Assembly: GCA_030248195.1 (NCBI GenBank)
Contig: JASAND010026234.1
Coordinates: 1 to 64,000 of the forward strand
Reading direction: 5' to 3'
DNA length: 64,000 bases
From: Trissonchulus latispiculum
Lineage: Eukaryota > Nematoda > Enoplea > Enoplida > Ironidae
The position numbers and the translations under genes are program-made. Positions 34,671 to 47,340 of the stretch are shown piece by piece; position 1 is the first letter of the stretch, and each line of letters starts with the position of its first letter. The notes under the pieces are model-generated. The model searched no databases and was not told where the DNA came from. It was given only the letters and a program-made list of their open reading frames with translations.

Positions 34671-35722
34671 CTGGGGGCAGTTTCATAAAAGTTCTCGAAT
34701 TCTCGAGTTCTCAAGTTGCAAGTTGCAAGTCTCAAGTCTCGAGTGCGGATCTCAAGTGTTTCATAAACATTTTCCGCAAACTCGAGAAAACTGGCCCAAC
34801 TTGCAAGGCTACTAGAGTACTTGATGCCTCAAGTTCAAGTACTTGAGAACTTGCAACTCGAGAACTCGAGAACTTGCAAGCTGCTAACAAGGAGAATGCT
34901 CGTCGCCCTATTAATTCACATATGCGAGCATATAGCGAAAAAGGCGCAGCTATATAGAAACATTGAAAGCCGAGAACATTTTTAAAATGCATACAACTAC
35001 ATCCAAATAAACCCTTGCAAACTAAGAATACAACTCTGTTGTAGTTACGTAGATTTTTTGAAAACATCAGCTCCAATAATCTCACTTCTTTCAAAAATAA
35101 AACCTTCTGAAAAATAACAGGTTTTTAATATTTCTAAATAAATTAAAGTTTCAAAACGTATGTTCGTTTTCTGAAAGTTTAGAGGCAAACCAATATTTTA
35201 AAATGTCCGTTGCCGGATAGCCAATCGACAAATTTTTATTTTATTTTTACCCCCAAATTAAGTTCCAGAAAGATTTGAATATATGCTTTAAGCCTGATTA
35301 AACAATTAAACAATCACGAAGAAAATGGAAACGTAAGCGTTGACAACAGTGAATGGAAACACAGGATGCTTTTGCTTTAAAAAAGAATACATGTCAGGCT
35401 GTGTGAATGTCTGCTGACTCAGCAGGCGTTTATCGGCGACTCGAGAACTCCATAAGCTAGTTCTCTGGTCAACTTTGACCCGAGAACTTACAGGCTACTC
35501 GAGACTTGTAACTCGAGAACTCGAGAACTTTTATGAAACACGTACTAGACTTTACTGTGGAAACGTTTCCGCAACTTGAGAACTCGACAACTTGCAACTC
35601 GACAGCTTGCAACTTCAGAACTTGAGAAATTTTATGAAACACTTGAGAAGTCAAGCCACGAGTACTCGAGACCTCAAGTTGCGGATTCCGCAACTCGAGA
35701 ACTTTTATGAAACTGGCCCCTG
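34671..35722. mobile_element. Fold-back TIR element, family B (CTCGAG words)
   Basis: The left end CTGGGGGCAGTTTCATAAAA matches the complement of the right end TTTTATGAAACTGGCCCC. The outer 200-300 bp on each side are dense in CTCGAG, AACTCGAGAACTT and CAAGTT words. The middle (34.9-35.4 kb) is ordinary AT-rich sequence. It is non-coding. Confidence 0.7.
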
Positions 35723-36705
35723 GTGGCCCGTCAAACAATAGGAAACGCCCTGGCCCCGCTCATTCGGGTAGTTACAATACAACCGAGGGAGACTTTTTGA
35801 CTTCTGCTTACAACTACAACAATTTACAAAAGTTTGATTGACCGCGAGTATATAATATGGCAATAAAACTAAACTTCTAGCCGGAGAAACAGTACCATTT
35901 TACTGTACAGTTTTTAAAACAAAGAACTTCGGTTACTTACGTATCTATCAGTTACGCTTGCCTTAACGCCCAATATTTTGACCTCACGAAACCAATGTAC
36001 TTGATCTTTGCGTCGATGCCAGCAACATCCTTTTACAATGAAAAGCGAGAGCAAAACTCTGCTGATTGCGTCTATTGATTTCCAGCGGAAGGAACCAGGA
36101 GACTGCTTCCATCGAAGTGAACATGGATGTTTAGACCCGAACAAAGTTTTGAGAGGTCCAGATCAAGATTAAATTATGAAAAACTGTCGTTCTACAAGTG
36201 ACAAACGAATTACACAATGCAAAAGCAAAAAGAATAATGAAAAACTCATGTCTGCAGTCACTAAGGAGAAAGCCTTAGTCCGCAACAGGAGAGAGCCAAT
36301 GGGCGCTCTGAGCGCTGTTGCCCAAGGAGAACTATTGCCTGGAGCTCCTGCCTGATGGTCCATCGATTGTCATGAGGAATTGTTATCTGAGCGATCTAAA
36401 CCACCTCCCGTTGTCTTTGTCGAAATTAGGTATTTGATTACATCACACCAATATCATAACTTTGGCTTTTCTTGTTAGTTAGAGTCTACCTAGAAATACT
36501 CTAGCAGGACTTTTGACTGTCAATGCTTTGATCACAATGATGTTTGTAATCAAAAATGTCAACGCTTGACTTCCAACACGATGCAAATTTCTAATAGGTC
36601 GCTTTTCAGGTTTTGCAGCGGACCTGATGGTTAAGTCAAAACATTTGATCATTCTTTGGATGACGCGTAGCTTCCAGAGGCATCTAGGAGTGTAGGCTTT
36701 GACCC
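35723..36705. other. Spacer without recognisable gene
   Basis: No supported ORF, TIR pair or RNA gene is visible. Confidence 0.4.
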
Positions 36706-36708
36706 AGG

Positions 36709-36865
36709 GCCTTTTCAAGAAACGGCAGAGTAGAGTAGAGTCAAATACACTGTTTAACTGGTTTTAACTCCACTCAACATTGAGCTTCCCTCTTTTAACT
36801 ATTTCATGAAAAGGATCGAGTTAGTTTTAACTCTGCTCTACCCTTTCCTGAAAAGGTCCCTAGAC
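36709..36865. mobile_element. Short MITE
   Basis: The ends CAGGGCCTTTTCAAGAAA and TTTCCTGAAAAGGTCCCTAG form inverted repeats. Inside, GTAGAGTAGAGT and AACTCTGCTCTAC pair too. The length of about 160 bp is typical of a miniature TIR element, possibly hAT-like from the CAGGG end. Confidence 0.6.
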
Positions 36866-37794
36866 AACGTAACCAGGATCTGGTGGATCCTCTGTAATTG
36901 CGTGAGTGCTGCCACTCATCACGCAAAGAAGCGAGGTAAAAACGTATCCAAATGCCCCAATACATCTCTGATCGAGCGGATCAATTCTTTCGGGACCTTA
37001 CAAGGAGGTCTGCTCTGGAATACACATCCAGACTCGGACTGAGTCAAAGTCAGACTAAGCCAGATTTATGTCAATAATCATAATTTGAAAAACTTTAGAA
37101 CGAACATCCCTCAATTTATGTTATAAAAATTACTGAAATTTCGGATCAAGGTCTCCACTTCCTTCGAGCGTTTATCACGTGACAATTGACAGGTTCACCA
37201 CATAGGAAGTTTGTGTTTATTATAATGAATAAATATATTACCTCCTTGAGTTTAAGCTTTGTACTAAAAACTAGATCACAGGTTTCTACCGTGGTAGCGG
37301 TATTGGAAGTAGATGAGACCCTGATCGAACAAAACAAAAGTAAAGGCAACAGAAATTTACTGGAAAATCGCACACAAAAAGCAGTGGCACGAAAATCAAT
37401 CAAGCCCTGTACAAAACTTGTATTCGTAAAATCTTTTAAGTAATCTACTAATTTAGAGTGTGTAAGTACCATAACTAAAACAAACAAGCAAGATTTTATG
37501 CACAACGCTCAGTTTCCGCTAGACGGACATTTAAGTAATTGTAAACCTGTATTCAGAATTTGTATGTGTATTAGCACGTTTCTGTAAGTTTCATGCAGTT
37601 GAGAAATCTTTGCTGAGATGTTAATGACAAAAGTTTAACTTAACTATGTTTCATTAATTATAACACACAACAGGCGTTTCAGATTTTAGAATTGCTTATA
37701 CATGAGCAAACAAATACATATATGCGAAATATGTACATGAATCGGAAACAGAATATCTTAGGAATGAAATGAACGAAAGGAATGAAAGATAAGA
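36866..37794. other. Spacer without recognisable gene
   Basis: Short open frames on both strands around 37.15-37.5 kb have no domain or paralog support. Confidence 0.4.
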
Positions 37795-37940
37795 TTTTAC
37801 ACACAAATCATACCAGCCCTATCTTAAACCATTGTTTACACTCATTTATGGTGAAGAGTATATTTATCAAGCAAAATGCGTGCAAGAGCTCGGACCGAGC
37901 AAACATACGAGGCCTGCTAAGCTGAGGCGCAGCAGCAAAA
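37795..37940. repeat. Inverted repeat, partner at 41.80-41.95 kb
   Basis: ACACACAAATCATACCAGCCCT, AAGCAAAATGCG..AGC and GAGGCGCAGCAG appear in complement and reverse order at 41,800-41,945. The pair brackets about 4 kb that includes GPCR pseudogene 2. Confidence 0.55.
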
Positions 37941-38169
37941 GCAGGAGCATAGCAGCATGACTACTAAATACAGCTACAAACTGGACTCTGAGGCAGAGCG
38001 TAGCACGGAAAAACAGGAGCTTAGCTAAATAACTCCTAATAACAGAACTGAATAACAACCAATACCACAATGTGTCCTAACCACTGGGAGCTGTCGCAGA
38101 AATACATTGAGCGCTGGCTCAACTTATATCCATAAATTGATGTTGTTCTTGTCAGTGGTTTACTGTTCA

Positions 38170-39178
38170 CTAGATGGCTGGTGCTACTGCAATAGCGGAC
38201 ACCTTGGTTTTCTTGTCAAATAGTTTTTTCCATTTCAGTGCAAAAGCTTCCCTAAATCGTGCATTAAATGCAGTGTATAAGAAAAAGTTTGAACTGATCT
38301 CAAAGCAGATGAAAACCTCTTGTAAACACCAAATGCATGATCTGAGAAGCAGAGCCACTGCATACTGATAAGCTCCTTCAGGGCAAGAATAATTTTTAGA
38401 TGGGTTGAGGTAAAGGTCGTCAAAACATGCGAGAATAAATTTTCCCAACGAGCGAAGTAATACCGGTATTGCCAGACACAACTGCAGATAGGTAAGTTCT
38501 CTGGCAATTGCATCTCTTTCACTTCTGTCGGCAGTTTCTGTCTGCTTAAAATGTACCAAGCTATTTACGATTAACACTACGAGCACAGCCAATACCACTG
38601 ATTCAGCAACATCAATTATCGATATCAAATAGCGAAAATACATCCTGTGAGTCACGAACCACGAAATTGTTTCAAAAAATGGATGCAATGAAAAGAGAGA
38701 CAACGTTATTCCCAACATGACTGTAATTGATGCAAACGTTTTGTTGTTCACTCTATGATATAGGAGTGGCCGGCAAATGGCGGTAAACCGCTCGATACTA
38801 ACGGCAATGGTTAATGTAGTACAGAAAGTGGTAAGAACATTTAGCGCTCTATAAAACACTGCAGTTTTGCCCAATCGGCAAGCCACTACCATAAATCGAG
38901 CAAACTGAGCCATGCTGGCCAATGCACTACCCACAGCAATCATGCGATGATAGAGAAAATTTAAAGTTTGAAATTCGGGGTCCTGTAGATTCACAACGGT
39001 TAAAATGCTTCCAAATAATCCGATCACAGCAAATTATATCCAAATTCCAACTCGAAAGGTTTCTGCTACGTTAAGTTTATAAGCAGCCTTTTGTAACTCA
39101 ATGTTTATAAGGGCGATGTTTTCTTCACTCGTGCAGTTGAATTTCAGCAATCGATTCATAACTTCATCCGTAAACATT
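38170..39178 (-). pseudogene. Rhodopsin-type GPCR pseudogene 2 (single in-frame stop)
   Basis: Read from the ATG at 39,178, the frame starts MFTDEVMNRLLKFNCTSEE and reaches TM1 (FRVGIWI), where TAA interrupts it at 39,036-39,034. It then continues without further lesion through TM1 (FAVIGLFGSIL), TM2 (NFLYHRMIAV), TM3 ending SIERFTAICRPLLY, TM4 (LFSLHPFFE), TM5, TM6 (CLAIPVLLRSLGKFIL) and TM7 (EISSNFFLYTAFNARFR). At about 335 codons it matches the intact paralog at 55 kb in length and plan but is clearly a distinct subtype. One stop in an otherwise clean frame means recent loss, a polymorphism or an error. A GTG just after the stop opens the remaining frame but would give a receptor without its N terminus. 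Confidence 0.8.
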
Positions 39179-39359
39179 ACTTTTGCCTAAACAGCTTATA
39201 TGATTAAGTTATCGTGTAAGATTATTAATGGTTCGTTCATTCGGTGCAGATTGGATTGCTTTACCAATGAAACATTTTAGTAATATAGAAAACAATATAT
39301 ATGTTACAACATATAAACACATACAACATACAAACAAACAACACAAACAAACAACACAA

Positions 39360-39368
39360 ACAATCTAT

Positions 39369-39400
<32 letters not shown>
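39360..39400. repeat. Short (AT)n tract
   Basis: ATATAT run of about 27 bp, preceded by CAAACAACA repeats. Confidence 0.8.
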
Positions 39401-39454
39401 TCATGTTGTAGCAAAGCAGTCCAATGGGCATTGTATTAGAATGCCAAATTCTGA

Positions 39455-39905
39455 ACTTCAAATTCAAACTAAAGAATACAAATTAATACAAAAAACAAGC
39501 AACAAGAAACTAAAAACCTGTTATCAAATTAAATGTATTATATAGTTTTTAGTGATGAGCACTGGATATCCGGATATCCGGATAATTGTTATATCAGATT
39601 AGAGAAAAATATCCTAATATTTTTCAAACATTTCTTTAGAAACTGCAAGCGTACAGCCAAGCAACAGAATTGGTTCTACAAACATTTCTGAAGAAATGTT
39701 TGAAAAATATATCTAAATTTCTAAACTTTTTGTCTTAAGCTCGTTAATTTTTCATTATTTTGTTTGAAATGCGAATGAAAGTGAAAATGAGAGTGCTCAT
39801 CACTAGAAAGTATATAATACATTTAATTTGCTAACAAGTTTTTAGTTTCTTGTTGCTTGTTTTTTGTATTAATTTGTATTCTTTAGTTTGAATTTGAAAT
39901 TAAGA
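39455..39905. mobile_element. Palindromic element with a small hAT-like MITE in its centre
   Basis: Outer arms: CAAACTAAAGAATACAAATT and CAAGCAACAAGAAACTAAAAAC on the left recur in complement on the right. Between them lies a 256-bp element (39,550-39,805) with perfect 14-bp ends TAGTGATGAGCACT and AGTGCTCATCACTA, containing GGATATCCGGATATCCGG. No coding sequence is seen. Confidence 0.7.
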
Positions 39906-41799
39906 ATATGTCTAAGATCTGAGTCTTTGAGTTTCGTTTCTGGACAGTTTGAGCGAATATTTGTTACTATGTTTCTATCTGCCTCTCGAAACAAAGTGCT
40001 CAAAATTCATCAAAAACCTAGCTCAAAATTATGAAGAAAAACTGAAATGAGAAACTTAACAAAACTTTAAGATAAATACGAAAGGACAGCTAGACCCCTT
40101 AGTATTTGCTGCATTAGACAATCAGGATCAGTGTCATAGTAAGACCTTTCTTGTTTATTAAGTGTTGTGCTACTTTTCCAAGGACGGCTTGGCTTATCTT
40201 GTAGTACTACGCCAGAAATGCTTGGAAAAGTAGTCCAACGCTGCCATGAAACGAGCGTTGTACTAGTTTTCCAACGTTGTACTACTATGCCAGAATTTCT
40301 TGCTATTGCCAATTGGACTACTTTGCTACAACATATACGTAAGGGAAATTCAGCGATGCTTAGGTCTAACTGGATGGAATGTTGATTTATAATGAGTTTA
40401 GGTTCCAGTTGAGTTCTTATTGTGAATTCTGTTGCGAACCTATTCTGTTGATTTTGTCCCTTTGTTTCGGATTATGTCTTGTTGATCTGCTGCGCGTCCT
40501 TGATTTGCGGTTATGTCACATGTTTTGTTAGTTTTGATCACTGTCAATGTCAGAAAATTCCTAATACTCTTATTTCTGTGGAAAAGGGTCTCTTAAACAT
40601 ATCGTCAATACTTGGTGCAAACTAGTTAATTGGGATGGTTTGGCAATTTAGAGGTTAAAAATTATGTTTGGGGTTAATCAGGATTAACAGAGAATTTTGG
40701 GAACACCATGAGCCTTTACTGTAAACTCATCAACGTCACACAAAAATGACGTATCTTTGTTCTCACGCAGCAATCGCCTGACATAAAAAAAGAAAAATCT
40801 CCGACTACCGTACCCAAAATTAGAAGACACGCACCTGGAAGAGTCAAGAGGCGGAGCTAAGGCTTGACAGACAGGTCATCCCCAGTTTTTGGGCAGTCTT
40901 GGGTTTTGAAGTGTTCACGGTGGGTCGGTCATTTGGACCAGTTTTCGGTGAATCCCGGCCAGTGAAGGCCAGTAGAGCCTAATGTTAGTTGTTTGGCCCG
41001 CGGTGCCGAGAAACGCTGCAGTTGTATTTCTCGTGTGCCCTCGACTCGACCTGTGTGCCCTCTTATTAGCTGTGTTGAGTTTTAACTGGATCATTACCTT
41101 TTTGAGCTGGATCATCAAGGTAGCGTTGAACTAAGGTTCTGTCACGTGACTGTAAGGCTTGTTCTAAGTAGGCGAGTAAGTTAAAGCGATTTCTTTCGAG
41201 ATTTTGGAAGGCAACAAATCATATGAGAAGCATTCTGTTTGTACTATGGGCAATATGCAATATTAGTTTCACTGACTGTAATGTTTGTTTCCAAAATTCC
41301 ATCATGCCCCAGTTGACGGTTCTATCTGTAGATGATTAACTGAAACATGATTTAAGGAATAGTGACAACAGGGTGCATAATTAGTTGCTGATCATAGTGC
41401 ATAAGTTTAATTATCATTTAGGCTTGGTCAAATATCGATGTGTACAATTAGTTGTCGTAATTTGATTACTGCTGCTGTTTCTGTTTATTAAACATTAATC
41501 GTTTGTTCCTCAAAAGCTTGCTTGTGACTGCATAAGTTTCAACTCTTTCATTGCTTAACGTTATCTCATTTCTTTGAGATTCTGTACAGATGTTATTGTT
41601 TAGAAACGCAAAAGTCAATGCCGATGTCACATTTCACGTACCTTTAAGTGTCGCTCAGTCACAGGATTAGAAATTTGGTAGTGGGACACTTCGCCACACT
41701 TTTAATTGCTCTTTTTGTCCATGTGAACGGTAATTGGTGGCGTTTACACTCAATTGGAAACGAGAAGGAAAGGGAGGGGACAATACAAACTATGTATTA
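39906..41799. other. Spacer with local inverted words, no gene
   Basis: Around 40.15-40.33 kb the words TTGTACTA, CTTTTCCAA and CGCCAGAA recur in both orientations, suggesting a degenerate fold-back element. The rest has no supported feature. Confidence 0.35.
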
Positions 41800-42285
41800 T
41801 TCCTGCTGCGCCTCATCGCAGTAGGTCTCTTATGTTTGCTTAGCCCGGGCCCTCACACGCTGTCTGATTGATTAAGATGCTTTTTTTACATAAATGCGGG
41901 CGAGCAGTGGTTTAAGATAGGGCTAGCATGATTTGTGTGTAAACTCTTGTTTTCCTTTTCAAAGAGCTTCTGTTTCTGAATTATGTAATGATTACGCATG
42001 CATGCTTTTGAAGTAATGGCAGTTTGAAAACCGGAAGCATTTATTCTTTATTCTACTCTATGACTCATATTAAACTTTCAACATTAACAGCCCAGATTCT
42101 TCGAATAAATGAAGCTCATGAACATATGCCTAATATTACATTAAAACTTAATTTAGAGTATAATACGTATAAAAGCGTCCTCAGAAAGCGATACCAAAAG
42201 CGATAGCAATCGCAAAAGTGTCCTCTAAAATGTCGGCCCAGTTTTGGTTCTAATTCAAACTTAAACTTAACTTCGACTGAGTTCC

Positions 42286-42357
42286 AGTGGCTTAATGGAT
42301 AGAGCGTTGGTCTAGTTAACCAACGGCTGAGGGTACGATCATCACCGCTGATCCATC
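42286..42357 (+). tRNA. tRNA-like sequence, degenerate
   Basis: A clear A box (TGGCTTAATGGATAGAGC) and a perfect 5-bp anticodon stem (TTGGT/ACCAA) around loop CTAGTTA are present. The B box is degraded (GGTACGATCATC). It is a tRNA pseudogene or SINE head. Confidence 0.4.
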
Positions 42358-42379
42358 ATTTCGAGCTGTAGATTATTAT

Positions 42380-43261
42380 CACGTCATCGTCACGTTTTAT
42401 CACAGTATTAAATTAAATTCCTCAAACATTGGTAAAATATTCAAACTACGTTTTGCAAGTGTGTTTTCTGTAGTAGGCAAAAGGTGTTCCGTTATAAAAA
42501 ATAGCTGCGCAGCAGGTTTACAATTTCTGAAAATGTCCGTCCAGTAGAAACTTAACTTTTGCACAAAATCTTGCTTGTACGTGAGAGGATTTTTGTACAC
42601 CATAGCAATAAAGTATTGACTATTATAGTTTTCTATTGTTTTCAAAACTTATTTAGCAATGTTAACAGCCAAACTTTAAGATCCCCCCTTTATTGTTTAA
42701 TATAAATCTGCGCAAATTATGCACAGCTTTTTAATAAATTTCTTTTAATAAATTTTTAATAATTTGTAGCAGACTCTGTGCAATTGCCTGCCCTATCTAA
42801 AGAAAGCAATTCTACACAGATTTATGTCCGTTTCTGTGCAGAAACCTTTTTTTAAAATGAACAAATCTGCACACATTTAACACATTTTAAAAATTTTTCT
42901 TTGCAGTTTTATTGCGTTCTCTATAGAAAAAATGAATTCTATATATTCGGTCAACATGGTGTACCTTAGTTAGTTTGACAGAGACATAGCAATAGTAGAC
43001 TGTGTTCTGACCGTTGTGAATCTGTATGAATTTACTGCTAGGATAAGTATTAAAGTGACCAAAATTTGAGGTTGTGGTTTGTATAGGATCTTAGAGAAAG
43101 AGCCATTTTACCAGTGCTCATTCCATATCTTGTCCGCTTTCAGCAAGGAGTCACTTCGCCAGTGCTCTAACCAATTACTGTTAGCCAAGTAGTACCTGAG
43201 AATAGGTGTAGGCAATCGATTACTGCTGTATCTGTGGACTGTGATAAAGCGTTCATTGAAA
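42380..43261. other. AT-rich spacer without recognisable gene
   Basis: Nothing supportable is seen beyond repeated TTTTAATAAATTT-type words. Confidence 0.4.
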
Positions 43262-43269
43262 TAACACGT

Positions 43270-44518
43270 AATATCAAGAGTACATAATACATAAGTGTAT
43301 GACAGCTGGCATACTCTATGTATTATCAGCTTGACACATCCTCTGCACGCTAACGGCTGACCTCCCCGCAAATTGGACCCCAGTGACCCTCCTCCCGCAA
43401 ATTGGTACCCAGTCGAAACGTGTGTACGCTCTGTGTTTGTGTGCTAAAGCTCGAAAACACTGTAGAGTCTCACTCGGTGCGAGTCCCACTCGGTACTTTA
43501 CTAATCATTCTCAAGTACATAGTCCCACTCGGTACTGTTGTCTCTCTCGGTACTTTTGTGTCCTAATCGGTACTTTTGAGTCTCACTTGGTACTTTTGAG
43601 TCCCATTCGGTACTTTATATGTAGTGACACGCGGTACTGTAACATTCAGTTTAAAGTATTTTAAGTATAAATGTCATTAATTATTTAAGATATTTGTAGA
43701 TACGTACTCGTAGATATTAACTGCATTTTAACATTTAAAATTCATTAATTAAATCAAATTTAAATTAATTTAATTTGAGCACTAAAAATTGTTTCAGTTT
43801 ATAGCATTGTAAAGTTATGTAAAACTACAACTCTAAAACAAACAAATATAAAAATTTCTTAAAAATAGCAAATAAATCTTTTTGCTAATTTTTGTTAAAA
43901 ACTTTAAATTTCTGCAAATTTTGGGGTAGTCCTATTTTTTACGAATGTTTGGCTAAAACTGTTAAATATACAAACACACCAACAAATAAAAAGGTTATAG
44001 TAAATAAAACAAAGAATCAGTGTTTTATCTTCAGCAGTGTCTGAACGATCAAATATATTTGTATTGCAAATTCTGGCAAATTGTAACATTAATTAAATAT
44101 AGAAAAATTTAGTCTCTTCAAGCACCGAGTAAGACAACATTAGTACCGAGTGAGATTCCAAAGTACCGAGTGGAACTCAAAAGTACCGAGTGGGACTCAA
44201 AAGTACCAAGTTGAACTCAAAGTACCGAGTGGGACGGTTACTGTTTTAAAATTGAAAAGTACCGAGTGGGACGGTTACTGTTTTAAAATTGAAAGTACCG
44301 AGTGGGACTGAATTTTATGACAAAAGTACCGCGTGATACACAATCGAAAACACAAGCACTACGTGCGCGAGTTTTGTGTCTGTTTCGAGCTTTAGAACAC
44401 AAACATAACGGCCAAATTCTTCTGAAGTAAAGGGTCCAATTTGCGGGGGGGGGTCAGCCGTATAGCGTGCAGAGGATATCAGTTGTCATACTCTTATGTA
44501 TTATGTACTCTTGATAAC
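43270..44518. mobile_element. TIR element with GTACCGAGTGGGAC minisatellites in both arms
   Basis: The left end ATCAAGAGTACATAATACAT and the right end complement (ATGTATTATGTACTCTTGAT) match. Inside both ends are CTCTGCACGCTA, CGGCTGACC and CGCAAATTGGACCC, again inverted. Each arm then has a tandem array: CACTCGGTACTTTTGAGTCC on the left (43,470-43,650) and the complement on the right (44,125-44,335). The AT-rich centre has no coding capacity. Confidence 0.75.
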
Positions 44519-45756
44519 GTATATTCGAGTGGTTATTTAGATGTAGCTATTGTTGTAATCAGGAACTAAATTGGATTAGGCCAACGTGCCATGTTAGCTT
44601 TTATTATTCGAACAAAACTTTGTTTCAATTACAATAAACAAACATATATCTAGTGCAGGTGTTACCTTGTTAATTAATTACAAAATTTCCTGACATTCCA
44701 ACAGTGAAAGATATTGCAATCTGGATGCAAGCCTTTTGTAAGAATTTTATTCTATGACGTTGACATCTACCAAGCACTTTCTATCCATAACGTAGGGTTA
44801 AACATTGAAGAAGGATAGAACATTGCAATGACGGGAATTGCATTGCATACTAAGTATTCGATGCGGACGCCATTGTTGTGGTCAGGAACTAAAATCGGTT
44901 AAGCTAATGTGACATGTTTAAGGCATACATTATTGGCGCGTGTTATACGCTGCATCCCTTAGCTAACTTTTCGTTTACTTTACCAATTGCTAAGTCATTT
45001 CAAGAAGAAAAGTACTTTGTTTCTTGGGAATATTTCACAAATTCCCAGCTCTAACAACGCGCACTTAGGTTCCAGTAGGGTGAAACATGTGTGAGAGAAT
45101 TTCAATACTGTAAAACTACAATAGGGAACCTCACTCGAGACAGACAGAGGACAGGGACTACACTCTACCGGAGACGGGCCCACTGCCACCAGTCAGTCTG
45201 GTTAGAGCTCAAGATTTAACAAATAAACAGAAACAACCACACATACAACAAACCAGACTAGCTTATGCAAAGACACCCGCGACGCGGTCACGACAACAAA
45301 ATCACGATGACAAAAGAAAAAATTTGCCAAACCACCGGCAAAACTGTTTCGAAAAGGAAACCGACGTATACTGCAAAATTAACAGATCAAACAACCGGAC
45401 ATACAGGCTAAACCAGAAAACAAAATCAAGCGAAATCACAAAATTATGGGATATTTGAACTCAGCGTGGTCGAAAACATACCCATGCCAGATTTTAGTTC
45501 AATTGGTCAAGTGGAGTGGGGGGGGGGAATCGGAACAAGATCTGTCCCGACTGCCTACTGAGATAACAATGTCAAAAAGTAAAATTTATTTATCTTTTCT
45601 CGTGAAATAAGGGACTATTTTTGGAATGTTACAATGCACGAAAATCAGCTATTCCACAGGTTTTGGCTAGTTCTGGCTAAATGATTAATTCCGCAAGAGC
45701 GAAAAGGAAAGGATACTGGAAAGGAAAGCAGCTCCTTAAGTAATGCATTTTTTCTC
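44519..45756. other. Spacer with one repeat fragment
   Basis: At 45,449-45,530 the words GATATTTGAACTCAGCG, TCGAAAACA and GGTCAAGTGGAG resemble the interior of the TA-flanked element at 20.9-21.4 kb. Nothing else is supported. Confidence 0.4.
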
Positions 45757-45828
45757 GGCTCTGTGGTGTAATGGTTGCATTCTGGTTTGCAGATCCGAGT
45801 GGGCGGTGGTTTGATTGCCAGTAGGACC
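45757..45828 (+). tRNA. tRNA-like sequence, degenerate
   Basis: The A box is TGGTGTAATGGTTGC and the B-box-like word is GGTTTGATTGCC, with a possible anticodon loop TTTGCAG. Acceptor and T stems are imperfect, so it is a likely pseudogene. Confidence 0.35.
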
Positions 45829-46160
45829 AAATTTCCGTTTTATATGTTTTGTAACTTACTACGTTTGAAATCTTTGAAGTGGGACAAAAGACAAATTAAG
45901 AGGGAGTTTCATTGGTGATTTGTTGTGGGGGTCATTTCATAGTTCACAGACTTTCTACTTTGTATTAATAATTTTCATTTAATTTTTGTATTTTAGTAGT
46001 TTTGTATTTTGTATTGTAGTTTTAAGATTCTACGACTTTCAGCTTAACTCCGTGTTAACTCGGCATTAGCTATTCTTCAGCTGAGCTTCAGCTAAAAGTT
46101 ACCGTTAGTTTGTCGCAATACCTGATTCCATTTCAAGAATTTCAAACTTTAGGCTCAATC

Positions 46161-47167
46161 CAGAGTTGGAAGTGGATCGCGGGTAACCGCGGGTCGGCTT
46201 TCAGGTCTGTGGGTACCCGCGGGTCAGAGCGGGTCAAGAGTTATTTTGTTCACACCATTTTTTCGCTAAATTTTGGGCTAGTTTCACCAGAAAATTTACA
46301 ATTTATGTTACATTTTCAATGTTTCTTTAACTTTTGGTTCTTTTGAATGTGTTTATACATTATAATATTGCTTTTATGATAGATTGTTTATTTCTATTGA
46401 ATCTGTCTTGAATCTTCAGTCAAAAATGTTTCAGTAACATTTCCCTGACATACTCATTGGCATAAATATTTTATTATCACTGAAAGGCTTTAATGCCACT
46501 GATTGACTGGCAAACCGTTTCTGCAAAAACAATGCTGATAGCTTACTACAGCCTGCAGAGCTTAAAAAACTGCTTCCTCCGGTAGATGTTTACTTACATG
46601 CCAAGCTTAAAATTTCGACATAATTCTACGAGTTATGATCATTCCGAATTTAATTTGTACTATGTACTCTTGGGACTAATAAATAATGTGTATTATATAA
46701 ACCACTATTATGGAAGTTTGCTACCATATCCAAGTTGGGAGTGGACAGTAATATAAATACTCCTGCGGTAGACCTCACGCAGCTGTAAAAAGTTAACCAG
46801 AATGGGGCTGAACTTTTATGAAATTGCTACAAGCAAAAGCAATTTATCTTCATAAAGTTGCTTAAATACTGACTCTAGTGACAGATCGAGGTCCCAACAC
46901 GTTTGCGATAGCATAGCTTGCCCAGAACTACCGAAAACGAAGACGAAATCTAATGGAGTCAGCTTTGAACTTGCCAAATTTTAGTTTGAAAGTTTTAATA
47001 CTTCACCATGTTCATGTTTAAAAGGTTAATTTTGCTCGATGTATGCTACAGAGTATTTAAATATGTGAAAATGTTCAAATTAAAGAAGTCGGTCAAGTGG
47101 GTCGCCAAAATTTCAGTGGGTCGCGGGTACCCGCGGGTCACGACATTTCGACCCACTTCCAACTCTG
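46161..47167. mobile_element. TIR element with CCGCGGGT words
   Basis: The left end CAGAGTTGGAAGTGG is matched by the right end CCACTTCCAACTCTG. Just inside both ends are GGGTACCCGCGGGTC palindromic words. It is about 1 kb and non-coding. No target duplication is readable. Confidence 0.7.
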
Positions 47168-47229
47168 ACGATGACCCAAATCCTTGGCAGTGATTTAGCC
47201 TGATTTAATTGATAAATAGTAATGTATTA

Positions 47230-47340
47230 GTAGGGCCCGGCCCCTCAAATTGTTTCAACGGCCCGGCCCCTGCCCGGCCCGGTTGATTTTGGGCCCCGGC
47301 CCCGTTGCACGGCCCCGCGGGGCCGACGGGGCCGATTTGC
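47230..47340. repeat. GGCCCGGCCCC-rich patch
   Basis: Repeated GGCCCGGCCCC, GGGCCCCGGCCCC and CCCCGCGGGGCC words occur in AT-rich surroundings. It probably is one end of another fold-back element. Confidence 0.5.

Noticed and set aside
37146..37505. A 119-codon frame with hydrophobic stretches as a membrane protein.
   Set aside because: AT-rich composition alone explains the hydrophobic residues, and an opposing frame is equally open.
42286..42357. A functional tRNA gene.
   Set aside because: The anticodon arm is good but the B box and T arm are degraded, so transcription by RNA polymerase III is unlikely.
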